From Nocardia transvalensis NBRC 15921 (GTDB lineage: Bacteria > Actinomycetota > Actinomycetes > Mycobacteriales > Mycobacteriaceae), in NCBI RefSeq assembly GCF_000308875.1, contig NZ_BAGL01000064.1, positions 1-64,000 on the forward strand: 64,000 nt of DNA, given 5' to 3'. A program made the position numbers and the translations under genes. Of this stretch, positions 34,344-46,943 are shown piece by piece. The notes under the pieces were generated by a model, which ran no database searches, was not told the DNA's origin, and saw only the letters and a program-made list of their open reading frames with translations. Positions within the stretch are counted from its first letter, which is position 1. Every line of letters begins with the position of its first letter.

Positions 34344-35588
34344 GTGATCGATGTGTTGCGGCAGCGGGAGTTTCGGCATCTGTTCGTGGCGCAGGTGGTG
34401 GCGCTGGTGGGGACCGGGCTGTTGACCGTGGCGCTGGGGCTGCTGGCTTACCAGCTGGCCGGGAGTTCCGCGGGGGTCGTGCTCGGGACGGCGCTGGCGA
34501 TCAAGATGGTGGCGTACGTCGGTGTTGCGCCGGTGGTTTCGGCGCTGACGGAACGGGTGCCGCGGCGGGTCCTGCTGGTGTCGGCGGATGTGGTGCGCGC
34601 GGGGATCGCGGTGCTGCTGCCGTTCGTGAGCGAGGTGTGGCAGATCTACCTGCTCGTCTTCGTACTCCAGTCGGCGTCGGCGACGTTCACCCCGGCGTTC
34701 CAGGCGGTGATCCCGTCGATCCTGGTGGAGGAGCGGGACTACACCCGCGGGCTGTCGTTGTCGCGGCTGGCCTACGACCTGGAGTCGCTGGTGAGCCCGG
34801 CGCTGGCCGCGGCGCTGCTCACCGTTGTCGGGTACCACGTGCTGTTCGCGGGGACGGCGCTGGGATTTGTCGCGTCGGCGGCCCTGGTGGTCACCACCCG
34901 GCTGCCGCGTCCGGCCCCCGCCGATCGATCGGTCCCGCTACGCCTGCGGACGATCCGGGGCGTGCGGATCATGGCGGCGAGCCCCGTGCTGCGCGGCCTG
35001 CTGGCGATGAACCTCGCCGTCGCCGCGGCGACGGCTCTGGTCGTCGTGAATACCGTTGTGTACGTTCGCGATCTGCTCGGCGGTACCGATACCGGCGTCG
35101 CCCTGGCGCTGGGATGTTTCGGGGGTGGTTCGATGGCGGTGGCGGCGGCGCTGCCGCGGGTCGTCACGGCTGTGGCCGACCGGCCACTGATGCTCGCCGG
35201 CTGTGCCCTGCTACCGGCCGGACTGCTGGGCGCGGCCGCGCTGGCCGCGCTGCGCCCGCCGGTCGGTGCGAGCTGGGCGATCCTGGCCGCGGCCTGGATC
35301 GTGCTGGGCGCCGGGACTTCTCTGGTCAACACGCCGTCGGCCCGGCTGCTGCGGGCGCAGTCCACGGCGGACTCGCGGGCGGCGGTGTTCACCGCGCAGT
35401 TCTCGCTGTCGCACGCGTGCTTCCTGGTGACCTATCCGCTGGCGGGCGGGCTGGGCGCGATCGCCGGGCAGGCCGTCGCGGCGGGGGCGCTGGCGCTCGT
35501 CGCTACACTGGCAGCCACGGTGGCCGCCCGGGCCTGGCCCGCGGCGATCCCGGCAGAGCGCGTGACAGTGACGGCGAGAGGGCGGTGA
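34344..35588 (+). CDS. MFS transporter
   Basis: 414-residue 12-helix major facilitator: FLFVAQ-like helix 1 region FRHLFVAQVVALVGTGLLTV, loop 2-3 ALTERVPRRVLLVSADVVRAG, and LQSASATFTPAFQAVIPSIL typical of the MFS_3/EntS-like branch. GTG start close to the -10, no SD, consistent with leaderless translation. The stop overlaps arsR (GTGA). Probable exporter of a toxic compound or metal sensed by the ArsR. Confidence 0.85.
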   Translation: MIDVLRQREFRHLFVAQVVALVGTGLLTVALGLLAYQLAGSSAGVVLGTALAIKMVAYVGVAPVVSALTERVPRRVLLVSADVVRAGIAVLLPFVSEVWQIYLLVFVLQSASATFTPAFQAVIPSILVEERDYTRGLSLSRLAYDLESLVSPALAAALLTVVGYHVLFAGTALGFVASAALVVTTRLPRPAPADRSVPLRLRTIRGVRIMAASPVLRGLLAMNLAVAAATALVVVNTVVYVRDLLGGTDTGVALALGCFGGGSMAVAAALPRVVTAVADRPLMLAGCALLPAGLLGAAALAALRPPVGASWAILAAAWIVLGAGTSLVNTPSARLLRAQSTADSRAAVFTAQFSLSHACFLVTYPLAGGLGAIAGQAVAAGALALVATLAATVAARAWPAAIPAERVTVTARGR

Positions 35589-35959
35589 ATCGAATGGGCC
35601 GTGCATCCGCGGACCCGCCGCACACACCCAGCCTGGTCCACCCCGCCGCCCCCGACCAGGCCCATCTCGACGCCGCCACAGGCACTTTCCGCATGCTCTC
35701 CGACCCGACCCGGCTGCACATCCTGTGGCTCCTCGCCGACGCCGAGGCCGACGTCAGCGCCCTGATCGAGGCCGTGGGCGCCTCCCGCACCGCGGTCAGC
35801 CAGCACCTCGCGAAACTCCGCTTCACCGGCCTGGTGGAAACCCGCCGCGAGGGCCGCCGCATCATCTACCGCATCCGCGACGGCCACCTGGCCCGCCTGG
35901 TCCGCGAGGGCCTCAACCACGCCGACCACGTCGTCACGGGAGAGCCGCCACACTCCTGA
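35585..35959 (+). CDS. ArsR/SmtB family regulator
   Basis: 124 residues from GTG 35585 overlapping the MFS stop; ATG 35594 is an alternative. wHTH: FRMLSDPTRLHILWLLADAE, VGASRTAVSQHLAKLRFTGLV and wing RREGRRIIYRI. An Asp/His-containing tail (LNHADHVV) and AEADV before the recognition region could bind metal, as in NmtR/KmtR-like sensors, but no classical ELCVCD. Likely represses the operon through the 34305 palindrome. Confidence 0.87.
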   Translation: MNRMGRASADPPHTPSLVHPAAPDQAHLDAATGTFRMLSDPTRLHILWLLADAEADVSALIEAVGASRTAVSQHLAKLRFTGLVETRREGRRIIYRIRDGHLARLVREGLNHADHVVTGEPPHS

Positions 35960-35985
35960 CTCCTTGGGGTGCAGGGGGTTTCGCG

Positions 35986-37494
<1,509 letters not shown>

Positions 37495-37504
37495 CTAGGA
37501 CACG

Positions 37505-37543
37505 CACAATTAGATTGTGCACAACTAAGTTGCGTACTATATT
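37505..37543 (+). promoter_or_regulatory. ohrR-ohr promoter with tandem OhrR operators
   Basis: ACAAT-TAG-ATTGT (37506-37518) and CAACT-A-AGTTG (37522-37532) are adjacent inverted repeats. TTGTGC (37515-37520), 17-nt spacer and TATATT (37538-37543) form a promoter overlapping both. The start codon at 37551 is ~8 nt from the -10, implying a leaderless transcript. Repression by OhrR is inferred from the regulon type. Confidence 0.75.
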
Positions 37544-37550
37544 TACGGAT

Positions 37551-38003
37551 ATGACCGATCCGCTGGCCCTCGACGAGCAGGTGTGCTTCCCGCTCTACGC
37601 GGCGTCGCGGGCGATGACCGCCGCGTACCGGCCGAAGCTGGAGGCGCTCGGGCTGACCTATCCGCAGTACCTGGTGATGCTGGTGCTGTGGGAGCGGGAC
37701 GGTCGTAGCGTCGGGGAGCTGTGCGAGGCCCTGGCGCTGGATTCCGGAACGCTCTCCCCGCTGCTGAAACGCCTGCAGGCGAGTGGCCTGGTGGAGCGGA
37801 CCCGGTCCGCGGCCGACGAGCGCCGGGTCGAGATCCGGCTCACCGGCCGCGGGCGCGATATGCGCGAGCGGGCCTGCGAGATTCCGGCCGGTATGGCCGC
37901 GGCGACCGGTCTGCCGCTCGCCGAACTGATCTCGCTGCGGGAAACGCTGCGGCGCCTGACCCAGGCACTGAACGACCACACCCAGTCGAAGGAGACGACA
38001 TGA
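37551..38003 (+). CDS. ohrR: Organic hydroperoxide sensor OhrR (MarR family)
   Basis: 150-residue MarR protein with the OhrR sensing cysteine in QVCFPLYAASRAMTAAYRP, wHTH VGELCEALALDSGTLSPLLKRLQ and wing SAADERRVEIRLT. ATG 37551 follows the promoter directly; an upstream GTG would lie inside the operator. ATGA overlap with ohr. Oxidation of the Cys by organic peroxides releases DNA and induces the operon. Confidence 0.92.
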   Translation: MTDPLALDEQVCFPLYAASRAMTAAYRPKLEALGLTYPQYLVMLVLWERDGRSVGELCEALALDSGTLSPLLKRLQASGLVERTRSAADERRVEIRLTGRGRDMRERACEIPAGMAAATGLPLAELISLRETLRRLTQALNDHTQSKETT

Positions 38004-38422
38004 AGACGCTCTACACCGCCGAGGCCCTGGCCACCGGTGACGGCCGCAACGGCCACGCCCGCACCACCGACGGCAAGGTCGACGTCGCGCTGTCGGTGCC
38101 GAGCGAGATGGGCGGCAACGGCGAGGGCACCAATCCCGAGCAGCTGTTCGCGGCCGGATACGCCGCCTGCTTCCATTCCGCGCTGCGGCTGGTCGGCAAG
38201 CAGGACGGGGCGAATATCGACGACTCCGCCGTCGGTGCGAAGGTCGGCATCGGCCCGAACGACGCCGGCGGCTTCCAGCTGGCCGTCACCCTCGAGGTCT
38301 CCCTCCCGCACCTGACCCGCGACGAGGCCCAGACGCTGGCCGACAAGGCCCATCAGGTCTGCCCCTACTCCAACGCGACCCGCGGCAACATCGACGTCGA
38401 GGTGCTGGTCGCGGAGGACTGA
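38000..38422 (+). CDS. ohr: Organic hydroperoxide resistance protein Ohr
   Basis: 140-residue OsmC/Ohr peroxidase. Both catalytic cysteines are present: AACFHSAL and VCPYSNATRGN; Arg in the N-terminal part and Glu in NPEQLFAAGYAACF complete the site. Opening MKTLYTAEALATGDGRNGHA is diagnostic. AGGAGA precedes the ATG, which overlaps the ohrR stop. Reduces organic hydroperoxides with lipoyl-type thiols. Confidence 0.95.
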   Translation: MKTLYTAEALATGDGRNGHARTTDGKVDVALSVPSEMGGNGEGTNPEQLFAAGYAACFHSALRLVGKQDGANIDDSAVGAKVGIGPNDAGGFQLAVTLEVSLPHLTRDEAQTLADKAHQVCPYSNATRGNIDVEVLVAED

Positions 38423-38869
38423 CATATTCGCTACCGATTAGCCGACACACCATGAATTCCGGCGCGACCGGTCCGTCCGGGGTGTCGCGCCATGTCGGTG
38501 CGGCGTGTCACGTGTGGTGGCGGCCCTCGGGGGTAGACGCTGACCGTCTGGTGGTCCGATGGTCGCCACCGCGCGTTGTGGAGGCGACGAGGCTCTCCGC
38601 CCGCGTCGACGATGAAAGTTGCTGGTAATTAACACTTTACGTCCGGCGAGAGTGTGAAATATTATTGGTCAGGGTCACAGAGCGTTAGCTATTCGGTGTA
38701 ATCGCCCAAGTTCACACGTTTCGTCCGGCCGCGTATTCGGTGAATTCCGGCCGGAACAGATGTCATCGGCGGGATTCGGCACGAACAGCAGCATCGACAG
38801 GTGAAGCGCCACGCCGGCGGATATTCGGCGCGCGCGATCACGGGACGCTACGCAGGGGAGGACGGCCCC
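38423..38869. other. 447-bp region upstream of the terpenoid gene block
   Basis: No supported gene. An AT-richer stretch at 38620-38720 contains AACACTTT (38631), AGTGTGAA (38651-38658) and TTCACACG (38711-38718), related half-sites in mixed orientation, and TATTAT (38661 region) as a possible -10. GGGGAGG near 38855 is the SD of the first small gene. Confidence 0.55.
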
Positions 38870-39061
38870 ATGATCATGCCTCTGTACTTCGGCAAAACGC
38901 TCGATACGGCCGACGTTCCCGCCGTCTGGGCGGCCTGGGACGTGCCCGGCACACCCCTCGCGGACCTGGTGCGCCGCAACGACTTCGATTCGGCGCCGAC
39001 CCGCGCGCCGGCGCTGCCCCGCGGCCGGGACACCCCTGGTGCGGACGGGGCCGCCCGGTGA
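38870..39061 (+). CDS. Small protein heading the prenyl synthase/geosmin block
   Basis: 63 residues (MIMPLYFGKTLDTADVPAVW...), from ATG 38870 with GGGGAGG 8 nt upstream. The stop overlaps the GTG of the next gene (GTGA), which supports translation. Acidic/aromatic N-terminal half, Arg/Pro-rich C-terminal half; no TM helix, no family recognised. Confidence 0.6.
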   Translation: MIMPLYFGKTLDTADVPAVWAAWDVPGTPLADLVRRNDFDSAPTRAPALPRGRDTPGADGAAR

Positions 39062-40146
39062 GCCACCCGGACGTGACCGCACTGCCCGTGCTCCGCCGGC
39101 GCATCGATGCCGTTCTCGAGGGCTTCCTCCGAGACAAGGCGCGCGCCGCCGACGCTGCCCGCCTGCCACCGGATTACGTCGACGCGCTGCACGCGTTCGT
39201 CTTCGCCGGCGGCAAACGGGCCCGTCCGCTGCTGTGCGCGCTCGGCTGGCTCGCCGCGGGCGGTAGCGAGCGGATGCCCGCGCCGGTGTTCCGGGCGGCC
39301 GCCGCGCTGGAGATGCACCACGCCGCCGTCCTGATCCACGACGCGATCCTCACCGACGCGCCCGCCCAGCGCGGGGCGCCGCCGCTGCATCGCGCCATGG
39401 CGCAACGCTATTCGGACCGCACGCGCGCCGACGTCTTCGGCCGCCGCGCCGCGGGACTGCTCGGCACGCTCGCGCTCTCCTGGTCCGACGAGCTGCTCGG
39501 CACGGCGCACCTGACCGCGCGCCAGCGGGCCGCCGCGACGCCGGTGATCACGTCCATGCGCGACGACGTCGTCTACGGCCAGTTCCTCGAACTCCTCGCG
39601 CGCGGGCCCGCCCGGGAGGATCTCGGCGAGGCGATGCGTATCGTGCACTACCGCAGCGCGTCCCATACGTGCGAGCGTCCGCTCGAGCTGGGCGCGACGC
39701 TCGCCGGCGCCGATCCCGCGATGCGCGCGGCCCTGACCGGTTACGCGCGGCCGCTCGGCGAGGCGGTGCAGCTGGCGGCGGATCTGCGCGCGATATTCGG
39801 GGCGGGCACCGGGACCCGCGGGTGCCCGCCGCAGGACCTGCGCGGCGGCCGCAGCACCGCCCTGGTTTCCCTCGCTCTGGAGCGGGCCGATGCCCGTCGC
39901 CGCCGCGAATTGCTGGCGCTCGTCGGCGATCCCGGGCTCGACCGCGCGGGAGCCGACCGCTGCCGGGAACTGTTCGTCGAAACCGGGGCGCGGGCGGAGG
40001 TCGAGGAGATGGTGTCCGAGCGCCTAGGCGCGGCGCTGCGAGCCCTGGACCGGGCACGAATGCCCGGCTTCGCGGTGACCGCGCTGGGTGTGCTGGCACG
40101 CCGGATGACCTGCCGCGTCCTCGCCGACGAGGACGCCGGGCCGTGA
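39058..40146 (+). CDS. Polyprenyl synthetase homologue with degenerate Asp-rich motifs
   Basis: 362 residues, clearly homologous to the enzyme at 45672-46706 (shared [46 protein letters not shown]). However the first Asp-rich motif reads HDAILTDAPAQRG in place of [13 protein letters not shown], the second reads LAADLRAIFGAG in place of [11 protein letters not shown], and the allylic-site Lys-Thr is Arg-Ser (HYRSASHTCERPL). Metal-diphosphate binding should be lost, so a non-catalytic or partner role is likely. The frame is intact, so it is not an obvious pseudogene. GTG start coupled to the small upstream gene. Confidence 0.8.
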   Translation: MSHPDVTALPVLRRRIDAVLEGFLRDKARAADAARLPPDYVDALHAFVFAGGKRARPLLCALGWLAAGGSERMPAPVFRAAAALEMHHAAVLIHDAILTDAPAQRGAPPLHRAMAQRYSDRTRADVFGRRAAGLLGTLALSWSDELLGTAHLTARQRAAATPVITSMRDDVVYGQFLELLARGPAREDLGEAMRIVHYRSASHTCERPLELGATLAGADPAMRAALTGYARPLGEAVQLAADLRAIFGAGTGTRGCPPQDLRGGRSTALVSLALERADARRRRELLALVGDPGLDRAGADRCRELFVETGARAEVEEMVSERLGAALRALDRARMPGFAVTALGVLARRMTCRVLADEDAGP

Positions 40147-40202
40147 CCGCGCGCGAGATCCGGACGATGCCAGACATTTACTCCGACTCGCCTGGCGACT
40201 AA

Positions 40203-42590
<2,388 letters not shown>

Positions 42591-42640
42591 CCGCACCGTC
42601 GAGAGCATCCGAAAACCTGTGCCGCGAAGGAGTTCTCGCC

Positions 42641-43672
42641 ATGACCGCTGTGACCCCGGCGCACGCCGCGCACCACCCCGCCGACATCCTGGCCCGCGCC
42701 CGCGAGGTCGTCGACCCGATCCTGCGCGAGGCGGTGGACTCGTTGCCGGAACCGTTGTGCCGCATGGCCGGATACCACTTCGGCTGGTGGGACGAGCGCG
42801 GCCGCCCGGTCGGGGGGCGGCCGGGCAAGATGCTGCGCTCGGGGCTGGCGATCAGCGCCTGCGCGGCCTGCGGCGGGCCGCCGCGCGCGGCCGGACCCGC
42901 CGCGGCCGCCGTCGAACTCGTCCACAACTTCACACTCGTGCACGACGACGTCATGGACCGCGATGTCACCCGGCGCGGCCGCCCCGCCGTGTGGTCGGTG
43001 TGGGGCATCGCCGACGCGGTCCTGCTCGGCGACGCCCTGCACGCGCTGGCCACGGAGGTGCTGGCGACGCGGCTGCCGCGGACCGCGGCGGGCGTGGCGG
43101 TGCGGCGGCTGGAGAATACGGTCGTCGAGCTGTGCCGGGGGCAGCACGAGGACTGCCGGGCCGAATCCGCCGGACGTACCCGCATCGCGGACTGCGAGCG
43201 GATCGCCATGGGCAAGACCGGCGCGCTGATGGGCTGCGCGTGCGCGCTCGGCGCGCTGTGCGCGGGCGCCGGGGTCGCGGCCGTGGCCACCGCCGACCGC
43301 TTCGGCCGCGAACTCGGCCTGGCCTACCAGCTGACCGATGACCTCCTCGGGATCTGGGGCGACCCCGAGGCGGCCGGCAAACCGCCCGGCGACCTGGCCC
43401 GCCGCAAACGCTCGATGCCGGTCGTCGTCGCGCTCCTCTCGGACACCGCCGCGGCCACCGAACTCGGCGATCTCTACCGCGACGCCGACCGGCCGCTGTC
43501 GCCGCACGATATCGAGCGCGCGGCCCGGCTCGTGACGGAGGCGGGCGGGCGCGACGCGACCCGGCGCCGGGCCGAACGGCGGATCCGGGCGGCGCTGCGG
43601 GCGCTGCCCTCCGGCGCCGGCTCCGCCGACCTGCGCGCGCTGGTCCGGCTCGTCTCCGAAAGGAACAGGTGA
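42641..43672 (+). CDS. Polyprenyl synthetase, intact (FPP/GPP synthase-like)
   Basis: 343-residue trans-prenyltransferase: GGRPGKMLRSGLAI (Lys/Arg IPP site), first Asp-rich motif LVHDDVMDRDVTRRGRP, KTG in MGKTGALMG, second motif LTDDLLGIWGD. Resembles the polyprenyl transferases often annotated as family 2 encapsulin cargo, but lacks their long disordered N-terminus. Position after geosmin synthase suggests it supplies FPP. Confidence 0.88.
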   Translation: MTAVTPAHAAHHPADILARAREVVDPILREAVDSLPEPLCRMAGYHFGWWDERGRPVGGRPGKMLRSGLAISACAACGGPPRAAGPAAAAVELVHNFTLVHDDVMDRDVTRRGRPAVWSVWGIADAVLLGDALHALATEVLATRLPRTAAGVAVRRLENTVVELCRGQHEDCRAESAGRTRIADCERIAMGKTGALMGCACALGALCAGAGVAAVATADRFGRELGLAYQLTDDLLGIWGDPEAAGKPPGDLARRKRSMPVVVALLSDTAAATELGDLYRDADRPLSPHDIERAARLVTEAGGRDATRRRAERRIRAALRALPSGAGSADLRALVRLVSERNR

Positions 43673-43734
43673 GAAATACCGCGAGGCACGACAACTGAAT
43701 ATCCCCACCCGATTTCGCAGTGAGAGGTGCCGCC

Positions 43735-43848
43735 ATGACCGCAACGCCCGAAGCCGCCGCCCAGCCCGTCGGCGCCACCGATCCGTCCGCCGCGCCGTCG
43801 CCGAGTACCCCCGCCGGTGACGTGATCGTGTCCGGTCCGCGCGGTTAG
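43735..43848 (+). CDS. 37-residue Ala/Pro/Ser-rich peptide
   Basis: MTATPEAAAQPVGATDPSAA... ending VIVSGPRG, with GAGAGG about 7 nt before the ATG and the stop 9 nt before dxs. Composition is that of a disordered linker. Could be a translational-coupling leader for dxs or a detached remnant of a disordered cargo-type N-terminus; no family recognised. Confidence 0.45.
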   Translation: MTATPEAAAQPVGATDPSAAPSPSTPAGDVIVSGPRG

Positions 43849-43857
43849 CGGCCCGTC

Positions 43858-45675
43858 ATGTCCGTATCCTCCGCACCGTCCACCGACGTCCCGCCCGGGA
43901 CGAGCGCCTGCTCGCCGCTGGCGGATATCGACGGGCCCGACGACCTGCGTGGCCTGCCCGCCTCGCGACTGCCGGTGCTGGCCGCACAGATTCGCCGCCT
44001 GATCCTCGACACCGTGCGCGCCGGCGGCGGGCACCTGGGCCCGAACCTCGGCGTCGTCGAGCTGACCATCGCCCTGCACCGGGTGTTCCGCTCACCGCAC
44101 GACACACTGTTGTTCGACACCGGGCACCAGGCCTACGTGCACAAGATCCTCACCGGCCGGCGGGAGGCGTTCGCCCGGAGCCTGCGCCGGTCCGGCGGGC
44201 TGTCCGGCTATCCGAGCCGGGCCGAATCCGGCCACGACGTGATCGAGAACAGCCATGCCTCAACGGCGCTGAGTTATGCCGACGGAATCGCCAAAGCCTA
44301 TGCCCTCCAAGGTGTTCACGATCGGTCGGTGGTAGCGGTCGTGGGCGACGGCGCGCTCACCGGCGGCATGGCTCACGAGGCGTTGAACAATATCGGCGCC
44401 GCGCCCGAGCGACCGGTCATCGTGCTGCTCAACGACAACGGGCACTCCTACTCGCCGACCGCCGGGGCCGTCGCCGCGCATCTGGAACGACTGCGCGCGG
44501 GAGAATCCGGTTCGCCCACCGTATTCGAGCAGTTCGGCCTCGCCTATCTGGGCCCGGTGGACGGGCACGACGTCGCGGCGATCGAATCCGCGCTGTGCCG
44601 CGCGCGGGACCTGCGGCGTCCGGTGGTGGTGCATGTGGTCACGGTCAAAGGGCAGGGGTACGGCCCGGCGTGCGTGGACCCGGAACGGATGCACACCGCG
44701 GGCCCGCCGCCGCGGCCCGGCACCCGCGCGGTGTCCTGGACCGAGGTGTTCGCCGGCGAGCTGACCGCCCTCGGCGAGCGGCGGCCGGAGGTCGCGGCCG
44801 TCACCGCCGCCATGCCCGGCCCGACCGGGCTGGCCCGGTTCGCCGACCGCTTCCCCGGCCGCTGTTTCGACGTCGGCATCGCCGAACAGCACGCCGTAGC
44901 CTCCGCGGCCGGGCTCGCCACCGCGGGACTGCATCCGGTGGTGGCCGTGTACGCCACATTCCTCAACCGGGCCTTCGATCAGGTGCTGCTCGATGTGGCG
45001 CTGCATCGGCTGCCGGTGACGTTCGTGCTGGACCGCGCCGGGGTCACCGGACCGGACGGCCCGAGCCATCACGGCATGTGGGACCTCACCCTGCTGGCCA
45101 CCGTGCCGGGAATGCGGGTCGCCGCGCCGCGCGACGCCACCCGGCTGCGTGACCTGCTCGGCGAGGCGATCGCCTGGGACGGCGGGCCCACCGCACTGCG
45201 GTTTCCGAAAGCCGCCGTGGGCGAGGACATTCCGGCCGAGCAGCGGATCGACGGCGTGGATGTGCTGTACCGCGGCGCGCACCGGGACGTGCTGCTGGTC
45301 GCGGTCGGACCGCTGGCCGCGGCCTGTGTCGAGGCGGCCCGCGCGCTCGCGGCGGCCGGGATCGCGGTCACCGTCGTCGATCCGCGCTGGGTGCTGCCGA
45401 TTCCGGATCTCCTGGTCGGCGCCACGCTGCGGCACCGGCTCGTGGTCGTGGCCGAGGACGACGTCGGGACCGGCGCCGTCGCGGCCACGCTGGGCCGCGC
45501 GCTCACCGCGGCCGGGAGCCGGATTCCGGTGCGGGGACTGGGTTTACCGCATCGGTTCCTCGAACACGGCACGCGCGCGGACATACTCGCCGCGGCCGGG
45601 CTCACGGCCGACGGGATCGCGCGAGCCGTCCGCTCCGCCCGTACCGAACTCACCGACGCCGGGGAGGCGCGATGA
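43858..45675 (+). CDS. dxs: 1-deoxy-D-xylulose-5-phosphate synthase
   Basis: 605 residues, slightly shorter than housekeeping DXS (~640). TPP motif [18 protein letters not shown] through [12 protein letters not shown]; catalytic His regions [16 protein letters not shown] and the transketolase-like [15 protein letters not shown]; the C-terminal domain is complete. Catalyses the first step of the MEP pathway from pyruvate and glyceraldehyde-3-phosphate. ATGA overlap with the following prenyl synthase. Being embedded in a terpene block, this is probably an accessory copy, although a second dxs is not visible here. Confidence 0.93.
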   Translation: MSVSSAPSTDVPPGTSACSPLADIDGPDDLRGLPASRLPVLAAQIRRLILDTVRAGGGHLGPNLGVVELTIALHRVFRSPHDTLLFDTGHQAYVHKILTGRREAFARSLRRSGGLSGYPSRAESGHDVIENSHASTALSYADGIAKAYALQGVHDRSVVAVVGDGALTGGMAHEALNNIGAAPERPVIVLLNDNGHSYSPTAGAVAAHLERLRAGESGSPTVFEQFGLAYLGPVDGHDVAAIESALCRARDLRRPVVVHVVTVKGQGYGPACVDPERMHTAGPPPRPGTRAVSWTEVFAGELTALGERRPEVAAVTAAMPGPTGLARFADRFPGRCFDVGIAEQHAVASAAGLATAGLHPVVAVYATFLNRAFDQVLLDVALHRLPVTFVLDRAGVTGPDGPSHHGMWDLTLLATVPGMRVAAPRDATRLRDLLGEAIAWDGGPTALRFPKAAVGEDIPAEQRIDGVDVLYRGAHRDVLLVAVGPLAAACVEAARALAAAGIAVTVVDPRWVLPIPDLLVGATLRHRLVVVAEDDVGTGAVAATLGRALTAAGSRIPVRGLGLPHRFLEHGTRADILAAAGLTADGIARAVRSARTELTDAGEAR

Positions 45676-46706
45676 CCACCACGACGACCTCGCCGTTCGC
45701 GGTGGATGTCGACGCCGCCCGCGAGCGGATCGATGCCGCCCTGCGAGACTTCTTGCGGGACAAGGCCTGTGGCGAAGCCGAGCTGCGGCTCCCGGCAGAT
45801 GTCACCGACGCGGTGCGCGAGTTCCTGGAGGCCGGGGGCAAGCGGGTCCGGCCGCTGTTCTGCGTGCTGGGCTGGCTGGCCGCCGGGGGCCGCGGGATAC
45901 CGCCGGAGGTGGTGCGGGTGGCCGCGGCGCTGGAGATGTTCCACGCCGCGGTGCTGATCCACGACGACATCATCGACGACAGCGACACCCGCCGCGATCG
46001 CCCCACCGTGCACCGCGCGGTGGGCACCGACGCCGCCATCCTCATCGGGGATTTCGCGCTCGCCTGGTCGGGGGAATTACTGCACACCGCCGGGTTGTCC
46101 GCCGAGCGGCTGGCCGGGGTGCTGCCGATCGTCGACGCCATGCGCTGCGAGGTCGACTACGGGCAGTACCTGGACCTGATCACCACGGGACGGCCCACGC
46201 GCGACCTGGATCGGGCCTTCGAGATCATCCGGTACAAGACCGCCGCGTACACGGTGGAACGCCCGCTGCAGGTGGGCGCCGCGGTAGCGCAGGCGGGGCC
46301 GGAGGTGCGGCGGGCCCTGTCCGGCTATGCCCGCCCGCTGGGGGAGGCGTTCCAGTTGCAGGACGATCTGCTCGGGGTGTTCGGCGATCCGGCGCGGACC
46401 GGCAAGTCCAATCTCGAGGATCTGCGGTCCGGTAAACACACGGTGCTCCTGGCGCTGGCGTTGCGCCGGGCGGACGCGCGGCAGGAGCAACGCCTGTGCG
46501 CGCTCGTCGGCGATCCCGAACTGGACGAGCGGGGTGCGGCGGAATGCCGGGACCTGCTCGCCACACTGGCCCGCGACCAGGTCGAGCAGATGATCCGGAA
46601 CCGGTGGCTGCGGGCGCAGCGCGCGCTCACCGAGGCGCCGTTCCCGCCCGCCGCCGCTGCCGCCCTGCGCCGTTTCGCCGACGCCCTCGCCGTGCGCAGC
46701 GTGTAG
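45672..46706 (+). CDS. Polyprenyl synthetase, intact (GGPP synthase-like)
   Basis: 344 residues: [19 protein letters not shown], first Asp-rich motif [21 protein letters not shown], Lys-Thr in [12 protein letters not shown], second motif [18 protein letters not shown]. Full catalytic set. Coupled to dxs. Chain length cannot be read with certainty; the region before the first Asp motif (ALEMFHAAV) is compatible with C15-C20. Confidence 0.88.
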   Translation: MTTTTTSPFAVDVDAARERIDAALRDFLRDKACGEAELRLPADVTDAVREFLEAGGKRVRPLFCVLGWLAAGGRGIPPEVVRVAAALEMFHAAVLIHDDIIDDSDTRRDRPTVHRAVGTDAAILIGDFALAWSGELLHTAGLSAERLAGVLPIVDAMRCEVDYGQYLDLITTGRPTRDLDRAFEIIRYKTAAYTVERPLQVGAAVAQAGPEVRRALSGYARPLGEAFQLQDDLLGVFGDPARTGKSNLEDLRSGKHTVLLALALRRADARQEQRLCALVGDPELDERGAAECRDLLATLARDQVEQMIRNRWLRAQRALTEAPFPPAAAAALRRFADALAVRSV

Positions 46707-46714
46707 CGAGTTCT

Positions 46715-46766
46715 GCGGACCGGCCGACCGGCCATTCCCCTCCAGAAGGCCGCGCGGCCGGTCCGC
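46715..46766. terminator. Stem-loop after the terpenoid block
   Basis: GCGGACCGGCC (46715-46725) and GGCCGGTCCGC (46756-46766) are perfect 11-bp arms with a 30-nt loop, 9 bp after the prenyl synthase stop and before a convergent gene. No U-run. The rest of the gap to 46943 holds no gene. Confidence 0.65.
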
Positions 46767-46943
46767 GATGGCGACACCGGCCGCTCGGAACCAGTGAACT
46801 TCCCGGGTGCTCGCGATGTCAATGCACACTGTGTGAAAACGCCTGATATTCGCGATGCCGGAAATCCGTTCCGGGTCTGCATAATTCGTGAACGGCACCG
46901 GTGAATTCAGCGGAGAACCGGCGGGTGAATCCGGACACCGTCG

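Noticed and set aside
34280-35584. 559-residue version of the ArsR protein
   Set aside because: The first ~435 residues overlap the MFS gene in another frame and have no domain; the wHTH protein begins at 35585.
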